From an uncultured Saprospirales bacterium (GTDB lineage: Bacteria > Bacteroidota > Bacteroidia > Chitinophagales > Saprospiraceae): 46,629 nucleotides of DNA. The stretch covers positions 1-46,629 of the forward strand of contig CALAZP010000142.1 in the NCBI GenBank assembly GCA_937926355.1, in the 5' to 3' direction. This document shows, piece after piece, positions 16,301 to 24,188 of this stretch (position 1 is its first letter; the number at the start of each line of letters is the position of its first letter). The notes beneath the pieces were generated by a model. It was not told where the DNA came from. It searched no databases and saw nothing but the letters and a program-made list of their open reading frames with translations. Made by a program: the position numbers and the translations under genes.

Positions 16301-17521
16301 TTATTTGTTTGGTAATAGGGTAGTGGTAATAATAGGGTTGATGATTAAGAATAAAACTACTGGAACAAGAAAGTATAAGTTAAAGGAAATTGAAGAAGAA
16401 GCTAAAACAATTCCAATAATGCTAGCGATAAAAGATGAAGGAATAGCCCATCTACTTTTATCCATAAGAGAAGTAAAACTAAAAATGGAAATAAAAAGAA
16501 AAATTCCAATCCAAATAATTACAGTAGGATTGATGCTCCCTATAGTATTAAAGAAAAGGAGCATAATAAATAAGGTAAAAATAAATTCTATCCATATCCA
16601 TATTTCCGCCTTTACACTTAGGTGTATTTGATATTTTTTTCGGTTAAAAGGATTGGTAGTCTTTGGAACGGGGTATTTTAGTTCCACATCAATTGGCCTC
16701 CATCCAGTAGGCATTAGCCATATTTTTAATTTAGCAGACCAATCGTTTGTTCTATAAGCATCTGTAATCATCAGCCATATATGCTGAAAATTAATAATGA
16801 AAGGATTGTAGGTATTTACCTGTCTTGTAACGCCATAAACGGGCGGGACATCATCTAATTCTTCTTGATAAGTGCCGAAAATTAGATCCCAGAAAATAAA
16901 AATTTGACCTAGGTTTTTGTCTACATATTCTGGATTAATAGCGTGATGCACTCTATGTGACGAAGGGGTAACAATTATTTTTTCAAGAATTCCCAATTTG
17001 CCAATTAATCTAGTGTGATACCAATATTGAGCAAATAAATGAAGAGGTGCAATAATGGCTATCACTTCACTTGGGACACCTAAAATGGCTACTGGAACTA
17101 AAAAGAAAACAGCTATGGAAAAGAAGCTGGAAATAGATTGTCTCAATGCACATGCTAGGTTGAATTCCTCACTACTGTGATGGATAATATGAGTATTCCA
17201 GAAAAAATTAACATGATGGCTAATTCTATGCACCCAATAACCAGCAAAATCAATTCCAACAAAAGCTATTAGATAAACAATAAAAGAATTTTCAATACTG
17301 AAAATAGAAAAGTGACTGACTAACCAGTCGTAGGAAATAATTACAAATGAAAGACCGAGCACGTCTTTTAAAACATTAGACATTCCAGAGGCTAAACTTG
17401 CCAAAGTATCTAAACGATTCCAAATTTGCTTTCCCTGAAAATAAGCGATGATAGCCTCTAGGACTATTAAAGTAACAAAGATAGGAATGGCTATATTTAA
17501 AAGCTTAGCGTAGGTCTCCAA
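16301..17521 (-). CDS. Sterol desaturase / fatty-acid hydroxylase family protein
   Basis: 406 aa integral membrane enzyme. The three histidine clusters of the di-iron centre are visible: HRISHH, HHSSEEFN and HRVHH, spaced by hydrophobic segments. The C-terminal third has several more membrane helices, an extension seen in many Bacteroidota members. The family hydroxylates or desaturates lipids such as sterols, carotenoids or ether lipids; substrate cannot be told from sequence. It lies 18 bases upstream of the TonB receptor gene on the same strand (16283-16300), so these two may be one transcript. Divergent from the TRAP binding-protein gene, with a 148-base spacer in which I see no conserved promoter element. 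Confidence 0.88.
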   Translation of the reverse strand: METYAKLLNIAIPIFVTLIVLEAIIAYFQGKQIWNRLDTLASLASGMSNVLKDVLGLSFVIISYDWLVSHFSIFSIENSFIVYLIAFVGIDFAGYWVHRISHHVNFFWNTHIIHHSSEEFNLACALRQSISSFFSIAVFFLVPVAILGVPSEVIAIIAPLHLFAQYWYHTRLIGKLGILEKIIVTPSSHRVHHAINPEYVDKNLGQIFIFWDLIFGTYQEELDDVPPVYGVTRQVNTYNPFIINFQHIWLMITDAYRTNDWSAKLKIWLMPTGWRPIDVELKYPVPKTTNPFNRKKYQIHLSVKAEIWIWIEFIFTLFIMLLFFNTIGSINPTVIIWIGIFLFISIFSFTSLMDKSRWAIPSSFIASIIGIVLASSSISFNLYFLVPVVLFLIINPIITTTLLPNK

Positions 17522-17669
17522 AATCTTTACTTCTTTTTAATAAATAAAATTAAGCCTTTATATTTATTCAAAATTTAAGCATTGCTGAAATACCAAAATT
17601 TAAAGACGAATTACAAAAACCTAAATGGATTAATTGTAGCATTGTTTTCTACTTAACATAATATAAATT

Positions 17670-18812
17670 ATGGGAAATTTTACTAGGAATAAATTTTTTA
17701 AAGGATTAGCAGCCGGAATAATTGGTTTGCCTTTCGGATTAAAAGCTTTGACGCAAGATGAAAATTTAAACTCTGATATTCCGAAATCCTCTAATGATAA
17801 TATAGACCAAACTTTTCAATGGAAAATGGTTACTACTTGGCCGCCGAATTTCCCAATTATTGGTGAGGCCTGTAACAATCTAGCTGGTTTAATTGAAAAG
17901 TTATCTAATTCGAGAATTAAGATTAGGGTTTATGGCGGTGGCGAATTGGTTCCGGCTTTGGAGGCATTTGATGCTGTTAAAAGTGGCGTGGCACAAATGG
18001 GAAGTGGATCCCCATATTATTGGGCAGGTAAAATTCCAGCTGCACAATTTTTTAGCACCGTACCTTTTGGTATGAATGCTCAACAAATGAATGCTTGGAT
18101 ATTAGTAGGCGAAGGATATGAACTATGGAAAGAGCTGTATAAAGCACATAATCTGGTTCCTTTTCCTGGAGGAAACACTGGTGTTCAGATGGGAGGCTGG
18201 TTTAATAAACCCATTGACTCTGTAGCGGATTTAAAAAGTCTTAAAATGAGAATCCCAGGAATTGGAGGTAAGGTATTGGAAAAGGCCGGGGGAACTCCAG
18301 TTCTACTGGCTGGTGGTGAACTATACACAGGCTTAGAACGCGGAATTATTGACGCAACTGAATGGCTTGGACCTTTTCATGATCAATCAATGGGGTTTCA
18401 AGATATTGCTGATTTTTATTATGCTCCTGGTTGGCACGAACCTGGAACATTACTTGAATTTTTTGTTAATAAAGAAGTTTTTGAAGAACTTCCAGCAGAT
18501 TTGCAACAGATCGTTGAAACAGCTTGTCTTTCTGTTAATCACTGGGTGCTATCCAAAATGGAATCAGCTAATGCCGCAGCTTTACAGTCTTTAATAAACT
18601 CGGGAGTTCAAATTAGAACATTTCCTAATCAAGTTATAGAGCGACTCAGAAATTATACAGAGACCGTAATTAATGAAATGATTGCAAATGATAAGCAGTC
18701 AAAAAAAATATATGAATCCTACTTAGCATTTCAAATGCAATCCGCTCATTATGCAACTTTTACCGAACAAGTTTACCACAATTTAATTCAAAAGAGTTCT
18801 AAACCTATCTAG
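17670..18812 (+). CDS. dctP: TRAP transporter solute-binding protein (DctP family, TakP-like)
   Basis: 380 aa. An export signal (NKFFKGLAAGIIGLPFGLKA) precedes the mature protein; it lacks a twin-arginine pair. The mature part closely follows TakP/DctP: WKMVTTWPPNFPIIGEA, GVAQMGSGSPYYWAGKIP, LKMRIPGIGGKVLEKAGGTP with the carboxylate-binding arginine, and IIDATEWLGPFHDQ. These proteins deliver organic or keto acids to a sodium-driven DctQM permease, which is encoded just downstream on the opposite strand. TakP-type members bind 2-oxo acids; substrate here is inference. Confidence 0.92.
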   Translation: MGNFTRNKFFKGLAAGIIGLPFGLKALTQDENLNSDIPKSSNDNIDQTFQWKMVTTWPPNFPIIGEACNNLAGLIEKLSNSRIKIRVYGGGELVPALEAFDAVKSGVAQMGSGSPYYWAGKIPAAQFFSTVPFGMNAQQMNAWILVGEGYELWKELYKAHNLVPFPGGNTGVQMGGWFNKPIDSVADLKSLKMRIPGIGGKVLEKAGGTPVLLAGGELYTGLERGIIDATEWLGPFHDQSMGFQDIADFYYAPGWHEPGTLLEFFVNKEVFEELPADLQQIVETACLSVNHWVLSKMESANAAALQSLINSGVQIRTFPNQVIERLRNYTETVINEMIANDKQSKKIYESYLAFQMQSAHYATFTEQVYHNLIQKSSKPI

Positions 18813-18817
18813 ATGAT

Positions 18818-20122
18818 TTACTCTATAAATAGGTAAATCACTTCGGGAAAAACAATGACTAAAACTAAAAATAACAATTGAATAATAATATAAGGTAAGA
18901 TACCTCTATATAAATGATTCGTAGTGATTTCTGGTGGCGCAACTCCTCTGAGATAAAAAAGAGAAAACCCAAACGGAGGAGTTAAAAAGGATGTTTGTAG
19001 ATTAATAGCGAGTAGAATCCCTACCCATATTAAATCAATTTCTAATGCAGTAAATATCGGAGCTACGACAGGTACTATGATGAAAATTATTTCAATAAAA
19101 TCTATAAAAAAGCCAGCTACAAAAACAACAAGCATTACCAAAAAAAGAAATTCGTTAGGAGAAATTTCAGTATCCTGAATGAGGTTTACCAAAAAAAGAT
19201 CACCTCCGAGTTCCCTAAAAACAAACGAAAATGTGGTAGCCCCAATCAAAATAAAAAAAACCATGCATGTTAAATGAGTAGTAGTCCTCATTACATCTTT
19301 CAGAATACTGAGCGTAAGTTTTTTTTGAAAAAAAGTTAGTAAGGTAGCACCAAGAGCTCCTAAAGCAGCAGCTTCAGTTGGAGAAGCCAAACCAAAGAAA
19401 ATAGACCCAAGCACCAGTACGATCAGTGAAAATGGCAAAAAGAAAGCTTCCAATACTTTTAAATAAAATCTATTTTCCTTAAAGTTTGATATTTCATTCG
19501 CATCAATCGCAGGCGCCCAATTTGGTTTAAACTTAGCTATCAACAAAATATAAACTATATAGACCACTACTAATAGCATGCCAGGTACTAGAGCTGCAGC
19601 GAATAAATTTCCAACAGATACATTTAAGACACTACCCAGCAAAACGAGTACAACTGATGGCGGAATAATTTGGCCTAATGTTCCGGAAGCTGCAATAGTA
19701 CCTGTAGCTAATTCTGGCTGGTATCCTCTCTTGAGCATTGTAGGCAAACTAATTAATCCCATAGTTATGACCGTTGCTCCTACTATTCCAGTAGATGCAG
19801 CTAATAAAGACCCAACAATAACTACTGAAATGGCAAGTCCTCCCCTAACCTTTCCAAAAAGAATAGCCATAGTTTCTAGTAAACCTTTGGCGACGCCTGA
19901 TCGCTCTAACATAATTCCCATGAAAACAAAAAGTGGAACAGCTAGAAGCACATAATTATTCATCACCCCCATAATTCTAGGAGGTAAGGCTCCAAAATCA
20001 GAAGGTTCTAAAAAAATAAAAGCATACCATACCGAAATTCCTCCTAGGGTAAAAGCAACTGGATATCCATATAGAATCAATATGAAAATACTTGCAAAAA
20101 GAATTAAAGCAATATAGGCCAT
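18818..20122 (-). CDS. dctM: TRAP transporter large permease subunit
   Basis: 434 aa from the ATG at 20122. The frame stays open to an ATG at 20170, but that would overlap dctQ by 47 bases, and 20122 gives a tight junction (dctQ stop at 20124-20126). Roughly a dozen membrane helices with the DctM hallmarks GATVITMGLISLPTMLKRGY and ASGTLGQIIPPSVVLVLLGS, and a C-terminal AINLQTSFLTPPFGFSLFYL. It is the sodium-driven transport channel that receives substrate from the DctP protein encoded convergently 5 bases away. Confidence 0.93.
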   Translation of the reverse strand: MAYIALILFASIFILILYGYPVAFTLGGISVWYAFIFLEPSDFGALPPRIMGVMNNYVLLAVPLFVFMGIMLERSGVAKGLLETMAILFGKVRGGLAISVVIVGSLLAASTGIVGATVITMGLISLPTMLKRGYQPELATGTIAASGTLGQIIPPSVVLVLLGSVLNVSVGNLFAAALVPGMLLVVVYIVYILLIAKFKPNWAPAIDANEISNFKENRFYLKVLEAFFLPFSLIVLVLGSIFFGLASPTEAAALGALGATLLTFFQKKLTLSILKDVMRTTTHLTCMVFFILIGATTFSFVFRELGGDLFLVNLIQDTEISPNEFLFLVMLVVFVAGFFIDFIEIIFIIVPVVAPIFTALEIDLIWVGILLAINLQTSFLTPPFGFSLFYLRGVAPPEITTNHLYRGILPYIIIQLLFLVLVIVFPEVIYLFIE

Positions 20123-20123
20123 A

Positions 20124-20639
20124 TTATTTTTTAAATTCCTTTTGGAAAAGTAAAATACCATTTTCAACAACTGAAATTATGGCTTCTAAAAACAATAATA
20201 AAAAGCCGAAAAATATAGCGTATTTTATTAAATATCTTGCAGGCAATCCTCCTGGATCTGGTGACGATTCACTTATTAAAAAAGAAATTTTTGCATAGTT
20301 GAAGGAGGTGTACATAAGAAACAAGGTCCACGGTATTAAGAATAAAATACCACCCCAGAAATTTATTTCAGCTTTTTGTTTTTCAGAAAATTTGTCGTAG
20401 AAAACATCTACCCTAACATGCTGGTTTTTTTGAAATGCATATCCACCTCCAAAGAGAAAAATCAAAGAAAAAAAATGCCACTCCAATTCCATAACCCATA
20501 TACTAGTGGCATTAAAGATATATCTAAAAACAACATCAACCCCCACTAATACTACTAATAAAATATTGAACCAAGATGCTAGTTTACCAGCTATCTCATT
20601 GACCTTTTTACAAATAAATAGGGGATTAAGATGCTTCAT
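20124..20639 (-). CDS. dctQ: TRAP transporter small permease subunit
   Basis: 171 aa from the ATG at 20639; an in-frame start at 20672 would overlap the end of prfB by 23 bases and is less likely. The four-helix DctQ pattern is present, with RYIFNATSIWVMELEWHFFS and LFGGGYAFQKNQHVRVDVFY as its best-known segments. It forms the permease with DctM. It begins 10 bases after the prfB stop on the same strand, so it may be co-transcribed with prfB and the genes upstream. Confidence 0.9.
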   Translation of the reverse strand: MKHLNPLFICKKVNEIAGKLASWFNILLVVLVGVDVVFRYIFNATSIWVMELEWHFFSLIFLFGGGYAFQKNQHVRVDVFYDKFSEKQKAEINFWGGILFLIPWTLFLMYTSFNYAKISFLISESSPDPGGLPARYLIKYAIFFGFLLLFLEAIISVVENGILLFQKEFKK

Positions 20640-20649
20640 TAGACCAAGG

Positions 20650-21739
20650 TTATAGTTGTTCTTTATTTGCAAATAAAAGATAGTGTTTTAAAAAATCATC
20701 TATCTCTCCATTAAGCACAGCATCTGTTCTTGAAGTTTGGTAACCAGTCCTGTGGTCTTTTACCCTCCGATCATCTAAAACATAACTTCTTATTTGTGAG
20801 CCCCATTCATTTTTCATTTTACTAGATTCTATGGCGTCCTTTTCTTTTGCTTTTTTTTGTAACTCTAGATCATATAATCTAGACTTTAACATTTGTAAAG
20901 CTTTTTCTCTATTAAGATGTTGAGAGCGTTCTTGTTGACATTCCGCTACTATCCCAGAAGGTAAATGACGAACTCTAACTGCTGATTCTGTCTTGTTGAC
21001 ATGTTGCCCACCTGCTCCACTAGCCCTAAAAGTATCCCATTCCAAATCAGCTGGATTAATATCAATTTCTATCCCATTATCAATCATTGGGTGAACGAAA
21101 ACAGAAGCAAACGAAGTCATTCTTTTACCCTGAGCATTGAATGGACTTATCCTAACTAACCTATGTACTCCATTCTCGCCCTTTAAAAGTCCGAATGCGT
21201 ATTCACCATTAATTTCTAAGACAACAGATTTAATACCAGCTACATCACCATCTTGTTTGTTTAATACAACAGTTTTGAACCCACTGTTATCTGCCCACAT
21301 CAAATACATCCTAAGTAGCATATCTGCCCAATCACAGCTTTCTGTACCACCAGCACCGGCATTTATCTCGAGGTAGCAGTTTAAATAATCTTCTTCTCTA
21401 TTAAGTGTTGATTGGAATTCAATTTCCTCTAAGAAGCTTGTAACTTCCTTATACTTCGTCTCTATATCTTCTTCGGATCCTTCACCTTCTTTTAAAAATT
21501 CAAGTAAAATTTCTAACTCTTCGACTAAGGCTGCAGCTTTGTCATATTGCCCGACTTTGATTTGGTGAATCTTTAAATCCCGAAGAATGGATTCCGCTTG
21601 TTCAGGGTTGTTCCAAAAGTCAGGATTTAAAGATTTTTGTTCTAATTCCTTTATTTGTATCTCTCTATTGGCAACGTCAAAGATACCTCCCTAGGTTTAC
21701 AACCTTATCTCGCAATTCTTTAAACTGCTCAACTGTCAT
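20650..21739 (-). CDS. prfB: Peptide chain release factor 2, programmed +1 frameshift
   Basis: A short first frame starts at ATG 21739 (MTVEQFKELRDKVVNLGRYL, 20 codons) and reaches an in-frame TGA at 21679-21677. The context is the classical RF2 slip site: a Shine-Dalgarno-like AGGGAGG, then TATCTTTGAC. Shifting +1 at CTT-T and reading GAC from 21678 gives 342 further residues, 362 in all, normal for RF2. The shifted frame contains the GGQ motif (RASGAGGQHVNKTESAVR) and the domain that recognises stop codons. RF2 releases peptides at UGA and UAA, and low RF2 favours the frameshift, an autoregulatory loop. 7 bases downstream of the FKBP gene; dctQ follows. Confidence 0.95.
21673..21696 (-). 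promoter_or_regulatory. RF2 programmed frameshift site
   Basis: On the minus strand this reads AGGGAGG followed by TATCTTTGAC. The slip codon CTT is at 21682-21680 and the TGA at 21679-21677. The Shine-Dalgarno-like block sits 3 bases before CTT, as in E. coli prfB. Confidence 0.93.
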
Positions 21740-21746
21740 ACCTTTT

Positions 21747-22580
21747 TTATTGAACTTTTTGTAGCTCCACGTAAAAAATAAGTTCTGAATTAGGAGGAAT
21801 AACTGGAGGCGCCCCTTGCTCTCCGTACCCTAAATCTGAGGGGATAAATAAAGTTGCTTTTGCACCTTCTTTCAAAAGTGCAATTCCTTCGTCCCACCCT
21901 GGTATAACCATTCCTGCTCCTAACACAAATCCGAAAGGTTGGCCTCTAGAATAAGAATTATCGAATGGATTACCATCTGTAGTAACTCCGTAATAGTGAA
22001 CTTTTACTTCTTTTCCAGCGACTGCTGATTTCCCAGTCCCCTCTTGGTGGATGATATATTTCAATCCACTATCGGTAACATTAATATCCGCGTCTAGTGC
22101 TCCGTTGTTATAATTAGTAACTGTCTCTTGTAACATAGCACCAATAGCGCCTTCTTGGGCCTTTACTGAATTAATTTTGGCTGTGGAGACAACATCTAAT
22201 AGTACTATATCATAATACATAACATTAGTGTTCTCAAAACCTTTGGGTTTAGGATCAATGGTATCTAAATCAACTAACATGGTAATACTATCCCCCGCAC
22301 CGATATAGGTTAAAATTTCTTCAACAGGGGAAGCATATTTTCCATTGGCAGGAGCTGAAATGTTTATGGAAGGAGTCTGTCCGTACTGTCTACTTCCGAA
22401 AACTACAGAATCTCCATTTCGCATCTGAGCGTGAAAATATACTAAATCTCCTGGTACAGGTTTCTCCCCTCCCCCATTAGTATGGTTGGTGAATTTAATC
22501 CCACTTTCTGTTTCTTCGTATCCTCCTCCACAAGCTGATAATACAACAGCTAAAAGGACTAATAATGAAATGTTTTTCAT
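21747..22580 (-). CDS. FKBP-type peptidyl-prolyl isomerase lipoprotein with two FKBP domains
   Basis: 277 aa. The lipoprotein signal ends in LSAC (cysteine at residue 17) and a GGG spacer follows. A first FKBP-like domain (about 30-130, GDLVYFHAQMRNGDSVVFG, SITMLVDLDTID) is degenerate. The second (about 180-277) is canonical: VHYYGVTTDGNPFDNSYSRG, GWDEGIALLKEGAKATLFIP and YGEQGAPPVIPPNSELIFYV. It should catalyse proline isomerization or act as a chaperone in the periplasm or on the membrane. In line with nrnA (10-base gap) and prfB (7-base gap). Confidence 0.9.
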   Translation of the reverse strand: MKNISLLVLLAVVLSACGGGYEETESGIKFTNHTNGGGEKPVPGDLVYFHAQMRNGDSVVFGSRQYGQTPSINISAPANGKYASPVEEILTYIGAGDSITMLVDLDTIDPKPKGFENTNVMYYDIVLLDVVSTAKINSVKAQEGAIGAMLQETVTNYNNGALDADINVTDSGLKYIIHQEGTGKSAVAGKEVKVHYYGVTTDGNPFDNSYSRGQPFGFVLGAGMVIPGWDEGIALLKEGAKATLFIPSDLGYGEQGAPPVIPPNSELIFYVELQKVQ

Positions 22581-22590
22581 AAATAAAATT

Positions 22591-23604
22591 CTAGTTATAA
22601 TATTGACTTAATTTGTTTTTAAACTTTGGTAAAATTTCTTTAATTTTTTCCATTGTCTGGTCCAAAGATAAGAAGGAAATTCCACCTGAGGCATTTCTGT
22701 GGCCACCACCCTTAAAATGTTTTCTCGCAATTTCCTCTACGGAAAAGTCTCCTTTTGATCTTAAAGAAAGTTTTACTACCGTAGGCTGTTCGTGTATGAA
22801 GATTCCCATCACTACTTTTTCCATCTGCAAAAGAGCATTTACAATCCCTTCCGTATCACCTCTTTCAATTGAAAACTGTTCATAGTCCTCTTTAGTTAAC
22901 CAAATTATACCAGTGGCATATTCTTCAAAAATTTCCATTCTGTTGGTTAAACAATGACCGTATAATCGTAATCTTTTTTCTGAAGAACTGTTGAAAAGTT
23001 TATTCTGAATTTCTACGTCATCAATTCCATACTCTAATAAATCAGCAGCAATTCTAAATAATTGAGGAGATGTACCAAACTTAAAAGAGCCTGTATCAGT
23101 AAGTATTCCTACGTATAAGGCAGTAGCCACGTTACTATCAATAAACTCTTCAAATTCATGGATCTTCAACCAATTATATAACAATTCACAAGTTGAGCTT
23201 ACCTGAGTAGAACTGTATTTAAAAGCCGCAAAATCAGATGGATTAAGGTGATGATCTATTAAAACTTTAATACCATTAGCTTGTCTTATGACCTCACCTA
23301 ATTTATCAATTCGCTCTAATTGATTGAAATCCAAACAAAATATAATATCAGCCTCTTCTACTTTTTTAGTGGAAAGTTCAGTATCGAAATCGTAAATGAT
23401 AATATCGTTGCAACCATCCAACCAGGATAAAAAATTTGGAGCCGAGGACGGCATAACAACTGAAGTATCAATCCCCAATTTGAGGAGCACTTTTTGAAGC
23501 GCCAGAGACGACCCAATAGCATCTCCATCAGGATTTCTATGGGTGGTAATAATAATTTTTTTACTCCCTTCTATTTTTTCTAATAAAGAATTTAATTTTT
23601 CCAT
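22591..23604 (-). CDS. nrnA: DHH/DHHA1 phosphoesterase, NrnA-like (oligoribonuclease / pAp phosphatase)
   Basis: 337 aa from the ATG at 23604; an in-frame ATG at 23649 would add 15 residues that homologues lack. The DHH motifs are TTHRNPDGDAIGSSL, IIFCLDFNQLERID and LIDHHLNPSDFA, followed by a DHHA1 domain with GGGHRNASGG. NrnA degrades short RNA fragments and dephosphorylates 3'-phosphoadenosine 5'-phosphate with manganese. It heads a co-directional run nrnA-fkp-prfB-dctQM. A -7-like element TTATTTTCG lies about 8 bases before the chosen start on the minus strand. Confidence 0.9.
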   Translation of the reverse strand: MEKLNSLLEKIEGSKKIIITTHRNPDGDAIGSSLALQKVLLKLGIDTSVVMPSSAPNFLSWLDGCNDIIIYDFDTELSTKKVEEADIIFCLDFNQLERIDKLGEVIRQANGIKVLIDHHLNPSDFAAFKYSSTQVSSTCELLYNWLKIHEFEEFIDSNVATALYVGILTDTGSFKFGTSPQLFRIAADLLEYGIDDVEIQNKLFNSSSEKRLRLYGHCLTNRMEIFEEYATGIIWLTKEDYEQFSIERGDTEGIVNALLQMEKVVMGIFIHEQPTVVKLSLRSKGDFSVEEIARKHFKGGGHRNASGGISFLSLDQTMEKIKEILPKFKNKLSQYYN

Positions 23605-23683
23605 TGGTGCGAAAATAAGAATCAAATCCTCAAATTTTAGGCATCTCAAGAAAAAATTAATTTATTCATCCAGAATCTTTCTT

Positions 23684-23691
23684 TACTTTTG
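23684..23691 (+). promoter_or_regulatory. Probable -7 promoter element of ndk
   Basis: TACTTTTG fits TAnnTTTG exactly and lies 26 bases before the ndk start codon. I see no TTG at the proper -33 distance, so the site is only partly supported. Confidence 0.35.
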
Positions 23692-23717
23692 CGGCTTATC
23701 AAATAAACTAACTAAAA

Positions 23718-24137
23718 ATGGCGGGTAATAAAACATTTACTATGATTAAACCTGATGCGGTGAGCAAGGGTCATATTGGAGCTATTTTGGCTAAGATAAA
23801 TGAAGGCGGTTTTAGAATTGTTGCTATGAAATACCTTCAATTAACAGAAGAAAGAGCGGGGGAATTCTACTCAATTCACAGAGATAGGCCTTTTTACGGA
23901 GAGTTAGTAGCATTTATGTCTTCAGGTCCAATCGTGGCTGCCATCTTAGAAAAAGACAACGCTGTTGATGATTTCAGAACATTAATTGGTGCCACTAATC
24001 CAGCAGAAGCTGCTCCAGGCACCATACGACAATTATTTGCAGACAGTATTGGAGAAAATGCAATTCACGGTTCTGATTCCGATGATAATGCCGTTATTGA
24101 AGGTAATTTCTTTTTCTCTGCTACAGAAAGGTTTTAA
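23718..24137 (+). CDS. ndk: Nucleoside diphosphate kinase
   Basis: 139 aa, the standard size. The N-terminus (KTFTMIKPDAVSKGHIG) and the catalytic segment with the phosphorylated histidine (NAIHGSDSDDNA) are intact. It exchanges gamma-phosphates between nucleotides to balance NTP and dNTP pools in the cytosol. Monocistronic by position: divergent from nrnA, convergent with mutS2 across a 51-base gap. Confidence 0.97.
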   Translation: MAGNKTFTMIKPDAVSKGHIGAILAKINEGGFRIVAMKYLQLTEERAGEFYSIHRDRPFYGELVAFMSSGPIVAAILEKDNAVDDFRTLIGATNPAEAAPGTIRQLFADSIGENAIHGSDSDDNAVIEGNFFFSATERF

Positions 24138-24188
24138 AAAAGAAAATCTTCCATCATTCAATTAAGTATTGAAATAGGAAACTTCCTT

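Noticed and set aside
16287..16631. Plus-strand ORF of 114 aa opposite the sterol desaturase gene
   Set aside because: It is the antisense of a well-conserved membrane protein and has no recognisable domain; low-complexity Lys/Ile sequence typical of a shadow frame.
17522..17669. Small gene or promoter pair in the 148-base gap between sterol desaturase and dctP
   Set aside because: AT-rich sequence without an ORF of useful length, and no TAnnTTTG element with proper spacing to either gene.
19578..19955. Plus-strand ORF of 125 aa opposite dctM
   Set aside because: Antisense to strongly conserved transporter sequence; composition (Pro/Thr/Ala-rich) is that of a shadow of a hydrophobic gene.
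20650..21321. A prfB pseudogene or truncated release factor (223 aa)
   Set aside because: The missing N-terminal part is found in the upstream sequence once the +1 frameshift at 21677-21682 is taken into account; the full length is normal.
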